A stretch of 64,000 nt of DNA from Sphaerotilus microaerophilus (GCF_023734135.1 NZ_AP025730.1:1798001-1862000); one strand, 5' to 3'. Positions 29,217 to 38,246 are shown, numbered from the stretch's first letter. Notes: generated by a model not told the origin, from the letters alone. Numbers and translations are program-made.

Positions 29217-31466
29217 TCAGGCGGTGGCGGGGCGCAGGCCGGCATGGCCCTGGCGGCGCAGCGCGGCGTGGCTGATGGCGGCGTGGCCGACCAGGCTGGG
29301 CAGGTCCAGCACGAGCGCCACCTCGCCACTGCCCAGCACGGTGGATCCCGCGATGCCGGGCAGGTGCTGGAAGACGCGGCCCAGCGGCTTGAGCACGGTC
29401 TGGTGCTCGCCGAGCAGGCGGTCGACCAGCAGGCCGACCTTGCCGGTGGGGGTGCGCACCAGCAGCATGCTCTGGCGCGCGGGGCGCTCGCCGTCCTGGC
29501 GGAAGGCACGGCGCAGGTCGACGTAGGGCAGCACCTCGCCGCGCAGGTCGAAGCAGCCCGACAGCCGCCCGTCGTCGGCCTTGCAGGCCGGTGGCGTCTC
29601 GATGCACTCCACCACGCCTTCGAGCGGCACCACGTAGTGCACCTCGCCGACGGTGGTGAGGAAGCCGTCGATGATCGCCAGCGTCAGCGGCAGGCGGATC
29701 TGCATCGTGGTGCCCGCGCCGGGCGTGCTGGCGATGTGGATCTGGCCGCGCAGCGAGTCGATGTTGCGCTTGACCACGTCCATGCCCACGCCTCGGCCGG
29801 ACAGGTCGGTGACCTTCTCGGCGGTCGAGAAGCCGGGCGCGAAGATCAGCTGGTTCACCTCGGCGTCGGTCATTGGCTGGTCGGCGCTCACCAGGCCACG
29901 CTCGATGGCCTTGGCCAGGATGCGCTCGCGCGGCAGGCCGCGGCCGTCGTCGCTGACCTCGATGACGATCAGCCCGCTCTCGTGGTAGGCGTTGAGCGCC
30001 AGCCGCCCGCGCGGTGACTTGCCGGTGAGCTGGCGGTCCTCCGCCGATTCGATGCCGTGGTCCAGGCTGTTGCGCACCAGGTGCATCAGCGGGTCGGCGA
30101 TGGCTTCCACCATCGACTTGTCCAGCTCGGTGTCGCCGCCGGTGATCTCCAGCTCGACGTCCTTGCCCAGGCCCTTGCTGACGTCGCGCACCACGCGCTG
30201 GAAGCGCGCGAAGGTCTCGCCGATGGGCACCATGCGCAGGCTGAGCGCACCGTCGCGCGCCTCCTGCACCAGGTCGTGGATGCGCTGGGCGGCTTCCAGG
30301 AAGGCGGGCGAGGCCTCGCGCTGGGCCACCAGCTGGGCACCCGAGCCGGCGATCACCAGCTCGCCGATCAGGTCGATCAGGCGGTCGAGCTTGTCGGCCG
30401 AGACGCGCAGGAAGCGCGTGTCGTCGCCGCGGCGGTCCTTGCTGCCGGCACGGCGCTCGGGCTCGTTGCGGCGGCGTTCGGCGGGGTCCGCGGCGCGGCG
30501 TTCGATCTGCGGCGCAGGGGGCTCGCCGGTCGCGGCGGCCTCGACGTTGGCGGGCCGTTCCAGCGCAGCGCCGGCCGCGGCCGCGGGCGCGCCCCGCATT
30601 GGCAGGGCCACGCCCTGCGCCGCCCAGGTGGCCAGCAGCCGGGCGCGGGCCGCGTCGTCGTCGCCGCAGCGCTGCCGCAGCAGGGCATCCCAACGCGCCG
30701 CCGGCGCATCGGGCTCCAGGATGGTCAGGTCGCAGTCGTCGATCAGGAACTCGAAGACCTGCTCGATCATCGCCCGGTCGGCGTCGTCGCTGGCAAAGCG
30801 CAGCTCGAAGCCCAGGTGGCAGTCCTCGGCGTCCAGCGCGTCGAGCCCCGGCACGCGCTCGTCCAGCGTGGCCACGTGCTCGACCGTGCCGAGCGTGGCC
30901 AGGTAGCGGATGAAGGACAGCGGGTCCAGACCGTTGCGCAGCGCATCCAGGCGAAAGCGCAGCGAGATCTGCCAGGAACCGCCCACCGGTGCCGCCGCCG
31001 CCGCGGTGCCGGCACCCGGCGCGTGGGCCTGCTGCGCAGGGGCCTCCAGGCCGAGCAGGGTGCGCAACTGGGCGCCCAGGTCACGGCTGATGGCATCGAG
31101 TTCGGGGTCGGGCGTGTCGGAGCGGCCGGCGCGCACCTCGTCGAGCAGGCGCTCCATCTGGTCACGGCTTTGCAGCAGCGCGGCGATCAGCGGCTCGTCC
31201 ACCGCCAGGTGGCCGGCGCGAACCGCTTCGAGCAGGGTCTCCACCTCGTGGGTGAAGCCCACCACGGCGTCGCAGCCGAACAGGCCGGCGGTGCCCTTGA
31301 TCGTGTGGGCGGCGCGGAAGGCGGCGTTGATGACCTCGGCGTCATGCGGGTCCGTTTCCAGTCCGAGCAGGCACTGCTCGAACTGGCTCAGCAGCTCGTC
31401 GGCCTCTTCCAGAAAGCCGGCACGCGCCGCGGCCAGGATCTCGTCGTCGTCGTGGCGGGTCGTCAT
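29217..31466 (-). CDS. cheA: chemotaxis histidine kinase CheA
   Basis: The 749-residue protein has an Hpt domain at residues 1-110 with the phospho-accepting His54 (RAAHTIKGTAGLFG). A middle region (about 150-260) resembles a response-regulator-binding segment. A linker rich in Ala, Arg and Glu follows. The dimerisation and kinase domains carry LVRNSLDHGIES (N box), VSDDGRGLPRERI (G1) and GRGVGMDVVKRNI (G2). A C-terminal CheW-like domain has FDLRGEVLPYVDLRRAF. It phosphorylates CheY and CheB. ATG 31466 has GAAGGAG upstream and overlaps the STAS gene stop by four bases. Confidence 0.96.
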   Translation of the reverse strand: MTTRHDDDEILAAARAGFLEEADELLSQFEQCLLGLETDPHDAEVINAAFRAAHTIKGTAGLFGCDAVVGFTHEVETLLEAVRAGHLAVDEPLIAALLQSRDQMERLLDEVRAGRSDTPDPELDAISRDLGAQLRTLLGLEAPAQQAHAPGAGTAAAAAPVGGSWQISLRFRLDALRNGLDPLSFIRYLATLGTVEHVATLDERVPGLDALDAEDCHLGFELRFASDDADRAMIEQVFEFLIDDCDLTILEPDAPAARWDALLRQRCGDDDAARARLLATWAAQGVALPMRGAPAAAAGAALERPANVEAAATGEPPAPQIERRAADPAERRRNEPERRAGSKDRRGDDTRFLRVSADKLDRLIDLIGELVIAGSGAQLVAQREASPAFLEAAQRIHDLVQEARDGALSLRMVPIGETFARFQRVVRDVSKGLGKDVELEITGGDTELDKSMVEAIADPLMHLVRNSLDHGIESAEDRQLTGKSPRGRLALNAYHESGLIVIEVSDDGRGLPRERILAKAIERGLVSADQPMTDAEVNQLIFAPGFSTAEKVTDLSGRGVGMDVVKRNIDSLRGQIHIASTPGAGTTMQIRLPLTLAIIDGFLTTVGEVHYVVPLEGVVECIETPPACKADDGRLSGCFDLRGEVLPYVDLRRAFRQDGERPARQSMLLVRTPTGKVGLLVDRLLGEHQTVLKPLGRVFQHLPGIAGSTVLGSGEVALVLDLPSLVGHAAISHAALRRQGHAGLRPATA

Positions 31467-31786
31467 GCCAGCACTCCTTCGGGTTCGACCGGCAGGGCGG
31501 CCCACAGCGCATCGCCCAGGCCCAGGGTGTCCAGCACGTCGTCCACGCCGCGGTTGCTGGCGGCCAGCTGCATCGATTGCCCGCGAGCGGCCAGGCTGCG
31601 CCGGGTGGCGAGCAGCAACTGCACGCCGGCGCTGTCCAGCGTGGCCACGGGGGACAGGTCCAGCGCCAGGCAGGCGCCGGGGGCATCGCCCAGCTCGTTG
31701 AGGCCGGTGAGCAGCGCCAGTTGCCAGTCGGCGGCGGTCTGGATGGTCAGCTCGCCTTCCAGGCGCAGCGTGTGCGTCGTGCCCAT
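31463..31786 (-). CDS. STAS-domain protein of the chemotaxis operon
   Basis: The 107-residue protein is a single STAS domain: TLRLEGELTIQTAADWQLAL, CLALDLSPVATLDSAGVQLL (phospho-accepting type D-S-A-G loop) and ASNRGVDDVLDTLGLGDALW. STAS proteins of this size resemble anti-sigma antagonists or small cluster components; the D-S motif could be phosphorylated. It lies between the cheY-like gene (4-base gap) and cheA (ATGA overlap), an order seen in several proteobacterial chemotaxis clusters. Its role there is not well known. Confidence 0.88.
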   Translation of the reverse strand: MGTTHTLRLEGELTIQTAADWQLALLTGLNELGDAPGACLALDLSPVATLDSAGVQLLLATRRSLAARGQSMQLAASNRGVDDVLDTLGLGDALWAALPVEPEGVLA

Positions 31787-31790
31787 CACG

Positions 31791-32156
31791 TCACACGCAC
31801 AGGCGGTTGACGGCGTCCACCAGCTGGGAGGGCTGGAAGGGCTTGGTGATCCAGGCGCGGGCACCGGCAGCGCGCCCCTCGGCCTTCTTGGCCTCCTGGC
31901 TCTCGGTGGTCAGCATGATCACCGGCGTGAACTTGTAGGCCGCCTGCGTCTTGACGTGGCGCAGGAAGCTCAGCCCATCCATGTTGGGCATGTTCACGTC
32001 GCAGACGATCAGGTTGATCTTCTGTCCGTTGAGCTTGGCGCTCGCGTCCTTGCCGTCACCGGCTTCGATCACGGTGTAGCCCGCCTTTTGCAGGGCCAGC
32101 TTCACCACGGTGCGGAAGCTGCTTGAATCGTCCACCACGAGGATGGTCTTGCTCAT
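31791..32156 (-). CDS. CheY-like single-domain response regulator
   Basis: The 121-residue receiver domain has all key residues: Asp9-Asp10, phospho-acceptor Asp53 (LIVCDVNMPNMDG), Thr83-Thr84 (MLTTES) and Lys105 (WITKPF). There is no output domain. It is the natural phosphoryl acceptor of the CheA encoded just downstream. Whether it acts on the flagellar switch or as a phosphate sink is not shown by sequence. The gene directly upstream encodes the MCP/CheZ-like protein B, in the position where cheZ often accompanies cheY. Confidence 0.93.
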   Translation of the reverse strand: MSKTILVVDDSSSFRTVVKLALQKAGYTVIEAGDGKDASAKLNGQKINLIVCDVNMPNMDGLSFLRHVKTQAAYKFTPVIMLTTESQEAKKAEGRAAGARAWITKPFQPSQLVDAVNRLCV

Positions 32157-32303
32157 ATCTGGACTCCTAGAGACTCTGGCAGGTACTGTGGCCGGGATGG
32201 GCCATCGACGAGGCGTGGAAATCAGCGGCAAACCTCTTGCAGATCTGCGCTTTCAGGGGCGAAGAAGGGTGTGGCGGCGGTGGCCTGGCGCGGCGGCCGG
32301 TCA

Positions 32304-33467
32304 TCAGAAGAACTCCACGGCGGGGCCGGCCTGCACGCTGACGGTGCCGTGGTGGTGGTCAAGCTGCTCGCGCATCGAATAGCTGCGCTCCAGCCGGTGC
32401 AGCCACTCCTGCACGGTGGCGTGGTCGGCCCGGCCGCCCTCGTCGAGCCACTCGACCAGGCGCTGCATGTCGGCGGTGACGTTGGTCAGCATCTGGCTCT
32501 GCCGATCCTGGTGCTGCATGTTCATGTACAGGCGGTCCAGCGCCTCGCCCACGTCCAGCCGGGCGGCACGCAGGGCCTGCGAGTTGCCGCGCTGGCGCTG
32601 CAGGTCATCGAGGATCTGGCGCACCACCGCGCGGGCACGCTCCTCGGCCTGCCAGGCGATTTCCTCGTCGTCGCAGGCGTGCTGCGCGGCCTGAGCGGCC
32701 AGGCGGTCGAGCCCTTCGAGCAGCTGCTGCAGTTGCGTGCCGATCGATGCGGCGGTGTCGCCGCTCTGGCGTGCCAGCTGGCGCACCTCCTGAGCGACGA
32801 AGCCGAACCCACGCCCCTGTTCGCCGGCCCGGCTGGCCTCGATGGCCGCGTTCAGCCCGACCAGGTGGGTGCTGCCGGCCAGCTGGCCGATGCGCGTGCT
32901 GCTGCGCAACAGTTCGTCCAGCGTGGTGCGGGTGGTCTGCAGGGCCTGCAGCATCGTCGCCTGGCGGGCAAAGGCCTGGCGTGTGGGCTCCAGCAGCGCC
33001 TGCACCTGGGCCTCGCAGGCCTGCATCAGCGCGTCGCCCGTGCCGGCCGGGGAGCTGAGCTGGCCGCCTGCGTTGAGGGCTTCGTCCAGGCGGCTCTGGA
33101 TGGTGGCAAAGCTCTCGATGATCAGGTTGACCTGCTGCTCGCCCTCGGTGCGGGCGGCGTCGACGTTGCGTTGCCAGATCGGCACGACCTCGCGGGTCAG
33201 CCCGCTGGCGTGCCCATCGCCATCCGTGTTGGGTCGGCGTGCGGCGGTGGATGCGCTCGCGCGGCGCCATGCCAGTGCGGTGACGCCCAGCGCCGCCACG
33301 AGGCCGACGGCCCATGCCCAGGGGCCGGCCTGGGTGGCCGCCGCGCAGGCGAGGGCGGACAGCGCACCGGCGCCCAGGGAGCGTGCATCTGGCCGCCAGC
33401 GTGCCTGGCGCCAGGCCGGGCCGGGCGGTGCGCCGGCAGTGGGTGGGGGCGAGGCTCCTGATTCCAT
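32304..33467 (-). CDS. short MCP-like protein with CheZ-type DxxxQ motif (paralog B)
   Basis: The 387-residue protein has two close hydrophobic segments near the N-terminus ([18 protein letters not shown] and [16 protein letters not shown]) and no real periplasmic domain. A coiled coil follows with a well-kept hairpin tip ([32 protein letters not shown]). Next is [18 protein letters not shown], where Q-D-R-Q-S-Q matches the CheZ catalytic pattern. It closes with [18 protein letters not shown] and VEFF. It aligns with the protein at 9378 along its whole length. It is the first gene of the chemotaxis operon, just upstream of the cheY-like gene. No CheR tether is present. The phosphatase role is inferred, not known. 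Confidence 0.82.
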   Translation of the reverse strand: MESGASPPPTAGAPPGPAWRQARWRPDARSLGAGALSALACAAATQAGPWAWAVGLVAALGVTALAWRRASASTAARRPNTDGDGHASGLTREVVPIWQRNVDAARTEGEQQVNLIIESFATIQSRLDEALNAGGQLSSPAGTGDALMQACEAQVQALLEPTRQAFARQATMLQALQTTRTTLDELLRSSTRIGQLAGSTHLVGLNAAIEASRAGEQGRGFGFVAQEVRQLARQSGDTAASIGTQLQQLLEGLDRLAAQAAQHACDDEEIAWQAEERARAVVRQILDDLQRQRGNSQALRAARLDVGEALDRLYMNMQHQDRQSQMLTNVTADMQRLVEWLDEGGRADHATVQEWLHRLERSYSMREQLDHHHGTVSVQAGPAVEFF

Positions 33468-33571
33468 TTGATTTTGGGGTGGTGTACAGACCGGACAGGT
33501 CGGCTCAGGCTATGCACCTTAGGTCCGTTACCCGGGGGGTGATGGCTGGAAAACCCATGGCCGTCGGCACC

Positions 33572-33598
33572 ATATCGGCAGCTGATGCGCCAACTGGA
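33572..33598 (-). promoter_or_regulatory. possible sigma-28 (FliA) promoter for the chemotaxis operon
   Basis: On the minus strand, TCCAGTTG, 11 bases, then GCCGATAT. The second box matches the FliA -10 consensus GCCGATAA in 7 of 8 bases, and the spacing is exact. It lies 105 bases upstream of the MCP/CheZ-like gene B. Confidence 0.45.
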
Positions 33599-33630
33599 TG
33601 GCTAGGCTTGCCTGGCGTTCCCCGGGCCGT

Positions 33631-33658
33631 TCAAGCCCAGGCAGGCGTGCTCCGATAA
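33631..33658 (+). promoter_or_regulatory. possible sigma-28 (FliA) promoter for receptor gene
   Basis: TCAAGCCC, 12 bases, then TCCGATAA: 7 of 8 bases of the FliA -10 consensus, with spacing one base long. It lies 60 bases upstream of the receptor start at 33718 and faces away from the minus-strand candidate. Confidence 0.45.
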
Positions 33659-33717
33659 CGTCGGCGGGCGCCGCCAGACCGCGGCTCGCCCGCTGCCGTT
33701 TCATCTCAACAAGGGAT

Positions 33718-35769
33718 ATGACTCATCCACCGCCCAACGCCTCGTCGCCCACCGTGCGCCGGTGGACCGATGGCTTCGATCTGGCCGAGTTGCGGGCTGT
33801 CTGGCGCTTCCACGGGATGTGGGGCCCCGGCATGCTGGTGCTGCGCAATCTCTCGATGGCGTGGAAAGCCACCGTTATCTTGGGCTTGCTGACGCTTCCG
33901 TTGGGATTGGTCGGCGTGAGCTATCTGCGCAGCGTGTCAGAGCGAGTCGATGCGATCGATTTGCATCTGGCTCGTGTAGATGCCTTGATTGACGTGGGCC
34001 GCATGTCGGCGGCCGTGCGTGCTGAGCGTGCCCGTGCCGTGCGCAGCAGTCTGGGCGTACCGATTGAACCCGCTGGTCGGAATCCCGCCGACGGCATGGT
34101 TGCGGAGGCCGCTGCCTGGCAGTCGCTGCAGCGCAGTTCACTGGCAGACCTTGTCGTGGTGCGCGCTGCCATGGGCGAAGCGACCAAAGCCCGCGCGCAA
34201 TTCCTGGCGCTCTACTCCGGTTCGGCAGGATCAGGCGGCCAGAAGCTGGTATTCGGAGCGCCGGAGCACGTCAGGGCCGCCGAAGCCTATCAACACGCCG
34301 CCGACCAGTTGGCGAAAGTCATCTTTGATGCGGGAGAGGGGCAGCCGCTGCCCGGCCAGGGTTTGCGGTCGTTGATGGCCGGTGCGGTGCAGCCCATTTC
34401 CGAACTTGTCGAGGCCGCCGATCGACTCGCAGATGTCGCAGTCAATGAGCGTGACAAGGGCCAGTTGACCGCGCAGCGCCTGCACGACAGTGCGCTGACT
34501 TTGGGCATGGCACGGCAGGAACTCGATGAAATGCGCTCCGAATTGAAGCTGGCTGACGCCGCGGGGCAGTCGGTGGTTCGAAGCGAGCTGCTTCCGAAAC
34601 TGGATCGCATCGAAGTGCTCCTGGCGCGGCTTGCAACCCTGCAGTTGCCAGTGGGCAGCGCGCATCTGGTCGACGCATTGCCGCCAGTGCTGCCCGAGCT
34701 GACGCGTGTTGCCGACGCATCGCGAAACGCGGCGCTCACGGCCGTACGGGTCGGTTTGGTCGCTCGGCGCGAGGCGGTCTGGCTGGGACTGAAACTTGAG
34801 TTGGTTTCACTGCTGGTGTGCGCCGCTGCAGCCTTGTACGCCATGGTCTGCGGCTACCGCGTCATCAGCGGTGGCCTGGTCACGTTGCGCAGCCATGCGG
34901 CGCGCATGGCCGAGGGCGACTTCTCGCAGATCCCGCAGCCGCGCGGCCATGACGAGGTGGGCGAGGCGCTGGGCAGCCTGCGCCTGTCGCTGCTGCGCAT
35001 GAACGAGCTGTTCGCCACCGTCACGCGCGGCGTGTCCTCGCTGGCGCATGCGGTGCACGAGGTGGCCGACGGCAATGCCGGCCTGGCCCAGCGCACCCAG
35101 ACCGCCGACCAGGGCATCCACCGCATGACCAGCCGGGTGCTGTCCTTCTCCGAGAAGATGGACGACTGCGGCCGCGAGGTGGACGAGGCGGTGGACCACG
35201 CCCGCGCGATGCGCATCGATGCCGCACGCAGCAAGAAGAGCATGGCCGGCCTGCGCGAGCGCATGGATGCGCTGCAGCGCAAGAGCAGCCAGATCGGCGA
35301 TGTCATCGGCCTGATCGACGGCCTGGCGCATCAGACCCGCATGCTGGCGCTGAACGCCTCGGTCGAGGCGGCCCGGGCCGGCGAGGCCGGCAGGGGCTTT
35401 GCCGTGGTGGCCTCGGAGGTGCGCGCGCTGGCGCAGCGCAGCGCCGAAGCCGCCACGCAGGTGGCCGGGATCATCGAGGCGTCCACGGCCGAGATCGTCG
35501 ATGGCCACGCCCTGAGCGGGCGCGCCAGCGAGATGGTCACGCTCACCGAGGAGCGCATCACCGCGATCAACGAGCGCATGAACCGCATCGTCGAGGTGCT
35601 GCGCGCCAGCACGTCCGAGGCCGAGGAGGTGCTTGGCCTGGCCCGCGAAGTCGGCACCGCCACCGACGGCAACGTGCAGCTGATGAACCAGCTCACCGAC
35701 GCCTCGGTCGCGCTGCGCGGCCAGGGCGACACGCTGGAAGCCGCGATGGCGCAGTTCAAGCTGGTCTGA
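33718..35769 (+). CDS. methyl-accepting chemotaxis protein (HG-W N-terminal family, paralog)
   Basis: The 683-residue receptor has an N-terminal cytoplasmic lead with AVWRFHGMWGPGMLVLRNL, matching the lead of the receptor at 10849. TM1 is near residues 50-70 (VILGLLTLPLGLVGVSYL). A helical periplasmic domain follows, then TM2 near 363-382 (LVSLLVCAAAALYAMVCGY). HAMP carries AEGDFSQIPQPRGHDEVGEA. The hairpin tip is [20 protein letters not shown]. It ends MAQFKLV with no CheR pentapeptide. ATG 33718 follows AAGGGAT. The sensor part is less GC-rich than the rest of the gene. It is divergent from the MCP/CheZ-like gene B. Confidence 0.92.
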   Translation: MTHPPPNASSPTVRRWTDGFDLAELRAVWRFHGMWGPGMLVLRNLSMAWKATVILGLLTLPLGLVGVSYLRSVSERVDAIDLHLARVDALIDVGRMSAAVRAERARAVRSSLGVPIEPAGRNPADGMVAEAAAWQSLQRSSLADLVVVRAAMGEATKARAQFLALYSGSAGSGGQKLVFGAPEHVRAAEAYQHAADQLAKVIFDAGEGQPLPGQGLRSLMAGAVQPISELVEAADRLADVAVNERDKGQLTAQRLHDSALTLGMARQELDEMRSELKLADAAGQSVVRSELLPKLDRIEVLLARLATLQLPVGSAHLVDALPPVLPELTRVADASRNAALTAVRVGLVARREAVWLGLKLELVSLLVCAAAALYAMVCGYRVISGGLVTLRSHAARMAEGDFSQIPQPRGHDEVGEALGSLRLSLLRMNELFATVTRGVSSLAHAVHEVADGNAGLAQRTQTADQGIHRMTSRVLSFSEKMDDCGREVDEAVDHARAMRIDAARSKKSMAGLRERMDALQRKSSQIGDVIGLIDGLAHQTRMLALNASVEAARAGEAGRGFAVVASEVRALAQRSAEAATQVAGIIEASTAEIVDGHALSGRASEMVTLTEERITAINERMNRIVEVLRASTSEAEEVLGLAREVGTATDGNVQLMNQLTDASVALRGQGDTLEAAMAQFKLV

Positions 35770-35885
35770 CTTGCCAGCCGTCGGGCACCGCCTTGCCCGG
35801 GCAGCCAAACGGCCGGCCGACATGCGGTGCCCCGAGATGGCAAATCATTACACTCCTGCCAGAACATCACCACAGGAGACAGCCG

Positions 35886-35930
35886 TTGGCAGCAATGGGG
35901 CATGCGATGACGCGTGCGGTGGTGCCGTGA
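35886..35930 (+). CDS. possible 14-codon leader peptide
   Basis: TTG 35886 is preceded by AGGAG at ideal spacing and reads MAAMGHAMTRAVVP to a TGA at 35928-35930. That stop overlaps the GTG start of the diguanylate cyclase (GTGA). It could be a coupling leader, or the trace of a one-base frameshift in the true start. Confidence 0.3.
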   Translation: MAAMGHAMTRAVVP

Positions 35931-38077
35931 CGCGTCCGTGGTACCGCTGGACGGCGATGGGCCGGCGCTGGGGTGCATCGTTGAAGGCGCGCATCGCCCT
36001 GGCCTGCGTGCTCATCATCGCTGCGAGCGTGTTCACCGCCGCCTGGCTGGCCCTGGCCAAGGCGCGTGCGCAGACGGCGCAGATCCTGCGCGAGTCCGAG
36101 GCGGCCAACGCGCAGCGCCTGGCGGCCATCCTCGGCCAGCGTGTCCTGCGCCTGCAGGCGGCGCTGCACTCGGCGGCCAAAGTCGTGCCGGTCGGGCGCT
36201 TCGACGACACCGCCGCACTGGCCGCCTACATGGACCAGCGACAGGTCACGGCCACGCTGTTCGCAACCCTGACGCTGGTGGACCGGCGCGGCGAGGTCCT
36301 GGTGGCGCGCGACGAATCGGGTGTGCGCCACCCCCGCATCAACCTGGCGGACCGGCCGTCCGTGCGCGCGGCACTCGACCGGGGAGTGAGCACCGTCTCA
36401 GACCCGGTGATCGCGCGCGTGGCCGCCGAGCCGATGCTGTTCTTCGCCGTCCCGATCCGGGCCGACGACCGGCAGGTAGTGGGAGCCCTCAACGGGGGGC
36501 TGCGCCTGAGCTCGCGTGACCTGCTGATCGATCTGGTCACCGGCGGTGGCGGCGCAGGCGGGGGCGATGGCGGGCGGGGGCCGACGAGGCCGGCCGGGCC
36601 GAGCGTGGATGCCGGCAGTTTCGTGGACACCGTGGTGGTGGACCGCTTTGGCACGGTGCTGGCGCATCCCGATGCACGCATGGTGATGCGCTCGGTGCGC
36701 GACGATGCGCGCTTGGCCAGGGCGTGGCGTGCCACGGCGCTCGTACCGGCGGTGTCGGCGTCGACCGGTGCGGGCCAGGCCGCCGCTGGCGAGGGGCTCG
36801 CGCGCCCGGAACCGGAGGACGTGATCGTGGCCAGTGCCAGCGTGCCTGAACTGCAGTGGCAGGTGCTGCGCGTGGCGCCGACGCAGCAGATGCTGGCCGG
36901 CTTCGACGCGGCGCGCACCGAGGTCGCCGCCATCGCGCTGGGGGTGGCGGTCCTGGCCGGGGGGCTGATCCTGCTGTGGACCGGCTGGCTGATGCGCCCG
37001 CTGGAGCAGCTCGAACGGCGCGCGCGTGCGCTGGTACCCGGCGGGCCGGCGCCCGGCGAGGGCTGGCCCAGTGCGGGCGGTGAGATCGGCGCGCTGGTGC
37101 ATGCGCTGCGCGAGGCGGTGCAGCAGCGCAGCCAGGCCGAGGCCGACACCGCCAGCCTGCTGGGCAAGATGCAGTCGATGCTGCACACCGCGCCGATCGG
37201 CATCGCCTTCACGCGCAGCCGCAACTTCGAGTTGGTCAGCGACGAGTTCTGCGCGCTGCTGGGCTACGGCCCCGGCGAGCTGGTGGGCGAGCCCGCCTCG
37301 CTCATCTATGCCAGCCGGGACGACTACGTGGCGCTGGGTGGGCGTGTGGCCGACGCCTTTGCGCAGCAGTTCGAGTTTGTCACCGACTGCGAGTTCGTCC
37401 GCCGCGATGGCAGCCACTTCGTCGGCGAGCTGCGCGGGCGCCCCGTGAAGCACCAGGATCCGACGGCCGGCACCATCTGGCTGCTGCGCGACGTCACCGC
37501 CGAGCGCGCTGAGCACCGCGAACTCGCCTGGTCGGCCAGCCACGATGCGCTGACCGGGCTGGCGAACCGGCGCCATTTCGAGGTTGAGCTGCAGCGGCTG
37601 CTGCCGCAGGTGCGCCCGGATGCCCCGGCGGCGGCGCTGTTCATCGACCTGGACCACTTCAAGGCCATCAACGACACCGCCGGGCACGCCGCCGGTGACC
37701 GGGTGCTGCGCGAGGTCGCCACCGCCCTGGTGGGCAGCGTGCGGCGCGACGAGCTGGTGGCCCGGTTGGGCGGCGACGAGTTCGTCATCGTGCTGCTGCA
37801 TTGCGACCTCGCTGCCGCCGCGCGCGTGGCCGAGAAGGTGCGTGCCGCGGTGCACAGCATCGGCTTCGTCCACGACGGCCAGCTGCTGGCCGTGGGCGCC
37901 AGCCTGGGCGTGGTGCCCATCCCGCCGGGCACGGCCACCGTGGCGAACGTGCTGCAAATGGCCGACTTGGCCTGCTACGCGGCCAAGAGCGAAGGCCGCA
38001 ACTGCGTCCACGTGCAGGCGGCTGAGCAGGTGGCTGTGCAGGCGCTGCCGGCCTCGCCAACGCCAGGCGACGCCTGA
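35927..38077 (+). CDS. membrane diguanylate cyclase with Cache-like, PAS and GGDEF domains
   Basis: The protein of about 716 residues has TM1 near 20-45 (RIALACVLIIAASVFTAAWL), a periplasmic double-Cache-like region and TM2 near 325-350 (VAVLAGGLILLWTGWLM). A PAS domain starts near 420 (MLHTAPIGIAFTRSRNFELV). The C-terminal GGDEF domain carries SHDALTGLANRRHFEVEL and RLGGDEFVIVLL. GGDEF domains make cyclic di-GMP, which controls biofilm and motility. The inhibitory I-site reads R-R-D-E instead of R-x-x-D at the usual spacing, so product inhibition may be lost. The start is uncertain: GTG 35927 overlaps a short leader frame, and ATG 35957 is the alternative. There is no EAL domain. Confidence 0.88.
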   Translation: MTRPWYRWTAMGRRWGASLKARIALACVLIIAASVFTAAWLALAKARAQTAQILRESEAANAQRLAAILGQRVLRLQAALHSAAKVVPVGRFDDTAALAAYMDQRQVTATLFATLTLVDRRGEVLVARDESGVRHPRINLADRPSVRAALDRGVSTVSDPVIARVAAEPMLFFAVPIRADDRQVVGALNGGLRLSSRDLLIDLVTGGGGAGGGDGGRGPTRPAGPSVDAGSFVDTVVVDRFGTVLAHPDARMVMRSVRDDARLARAWRATALVPAVSASTGAGQAAAGEGLARPEPEDVIVASASVPELQWQVLRVAPTQQMLAGFDAARTEVAAIALGVAVLAGGLILLWTGWLMRPLEQLERRARALVPGGPAPGEGWPSAGGEIGALVHALREAVQQRSQAEADTASLLGKMQSMLHTAPIGIAFTRSRNFELVSDEFCALLGYGPGELVGEPASLIYASRDDYVALGGRVADAFAQQFEFVTDCEFVRRDGSHFVGELRGRPVKHQDPTAGTIWLLRDVTAERAEHRELAWSASHDALTGLANRRHFEVELQRLLPQVRPDAPAAALFIDLDHFKAINDTAGHAAGDRVLREVATALVGSVRRDELVARLGGDEFVIVLLHCDLAAAARVAEKVRAAVHSIGFVHDGQLLAVGASLGVVPIPPGTATVANVLQMADLACYAAKSEGRNCVHVQAAEQVAVQALPASPTPGDA

Positions 38078-38086
38078 CCCGGCCGA

Positions 38087-38112
38087 GCAGGGCCGCCCTG
38101 CCGTTCGTTTCT
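38087..38112 (+). terminator. Rho-independent terminator after diguanylate cyclase
   Basis: GCAGGG, loop CCG, CCCTGC (38087-38101), followed by a T-rich stretch. The stem is only 6 bp but perfect. Confidence 0.55.
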
Positions 38113-38246
38113 TTCGCACCTTTCATCCCTTCCATCCGGCCGTTCGTCGCACGGGGCGCTGTGCATTTGTCACAGTCTGCCTACACTGCCGGTTCGTTTG
38201 CCGGGCTGGCGTGGTGGCCCGGTGCCGTTCCGGTCAGGGGTGAGCG

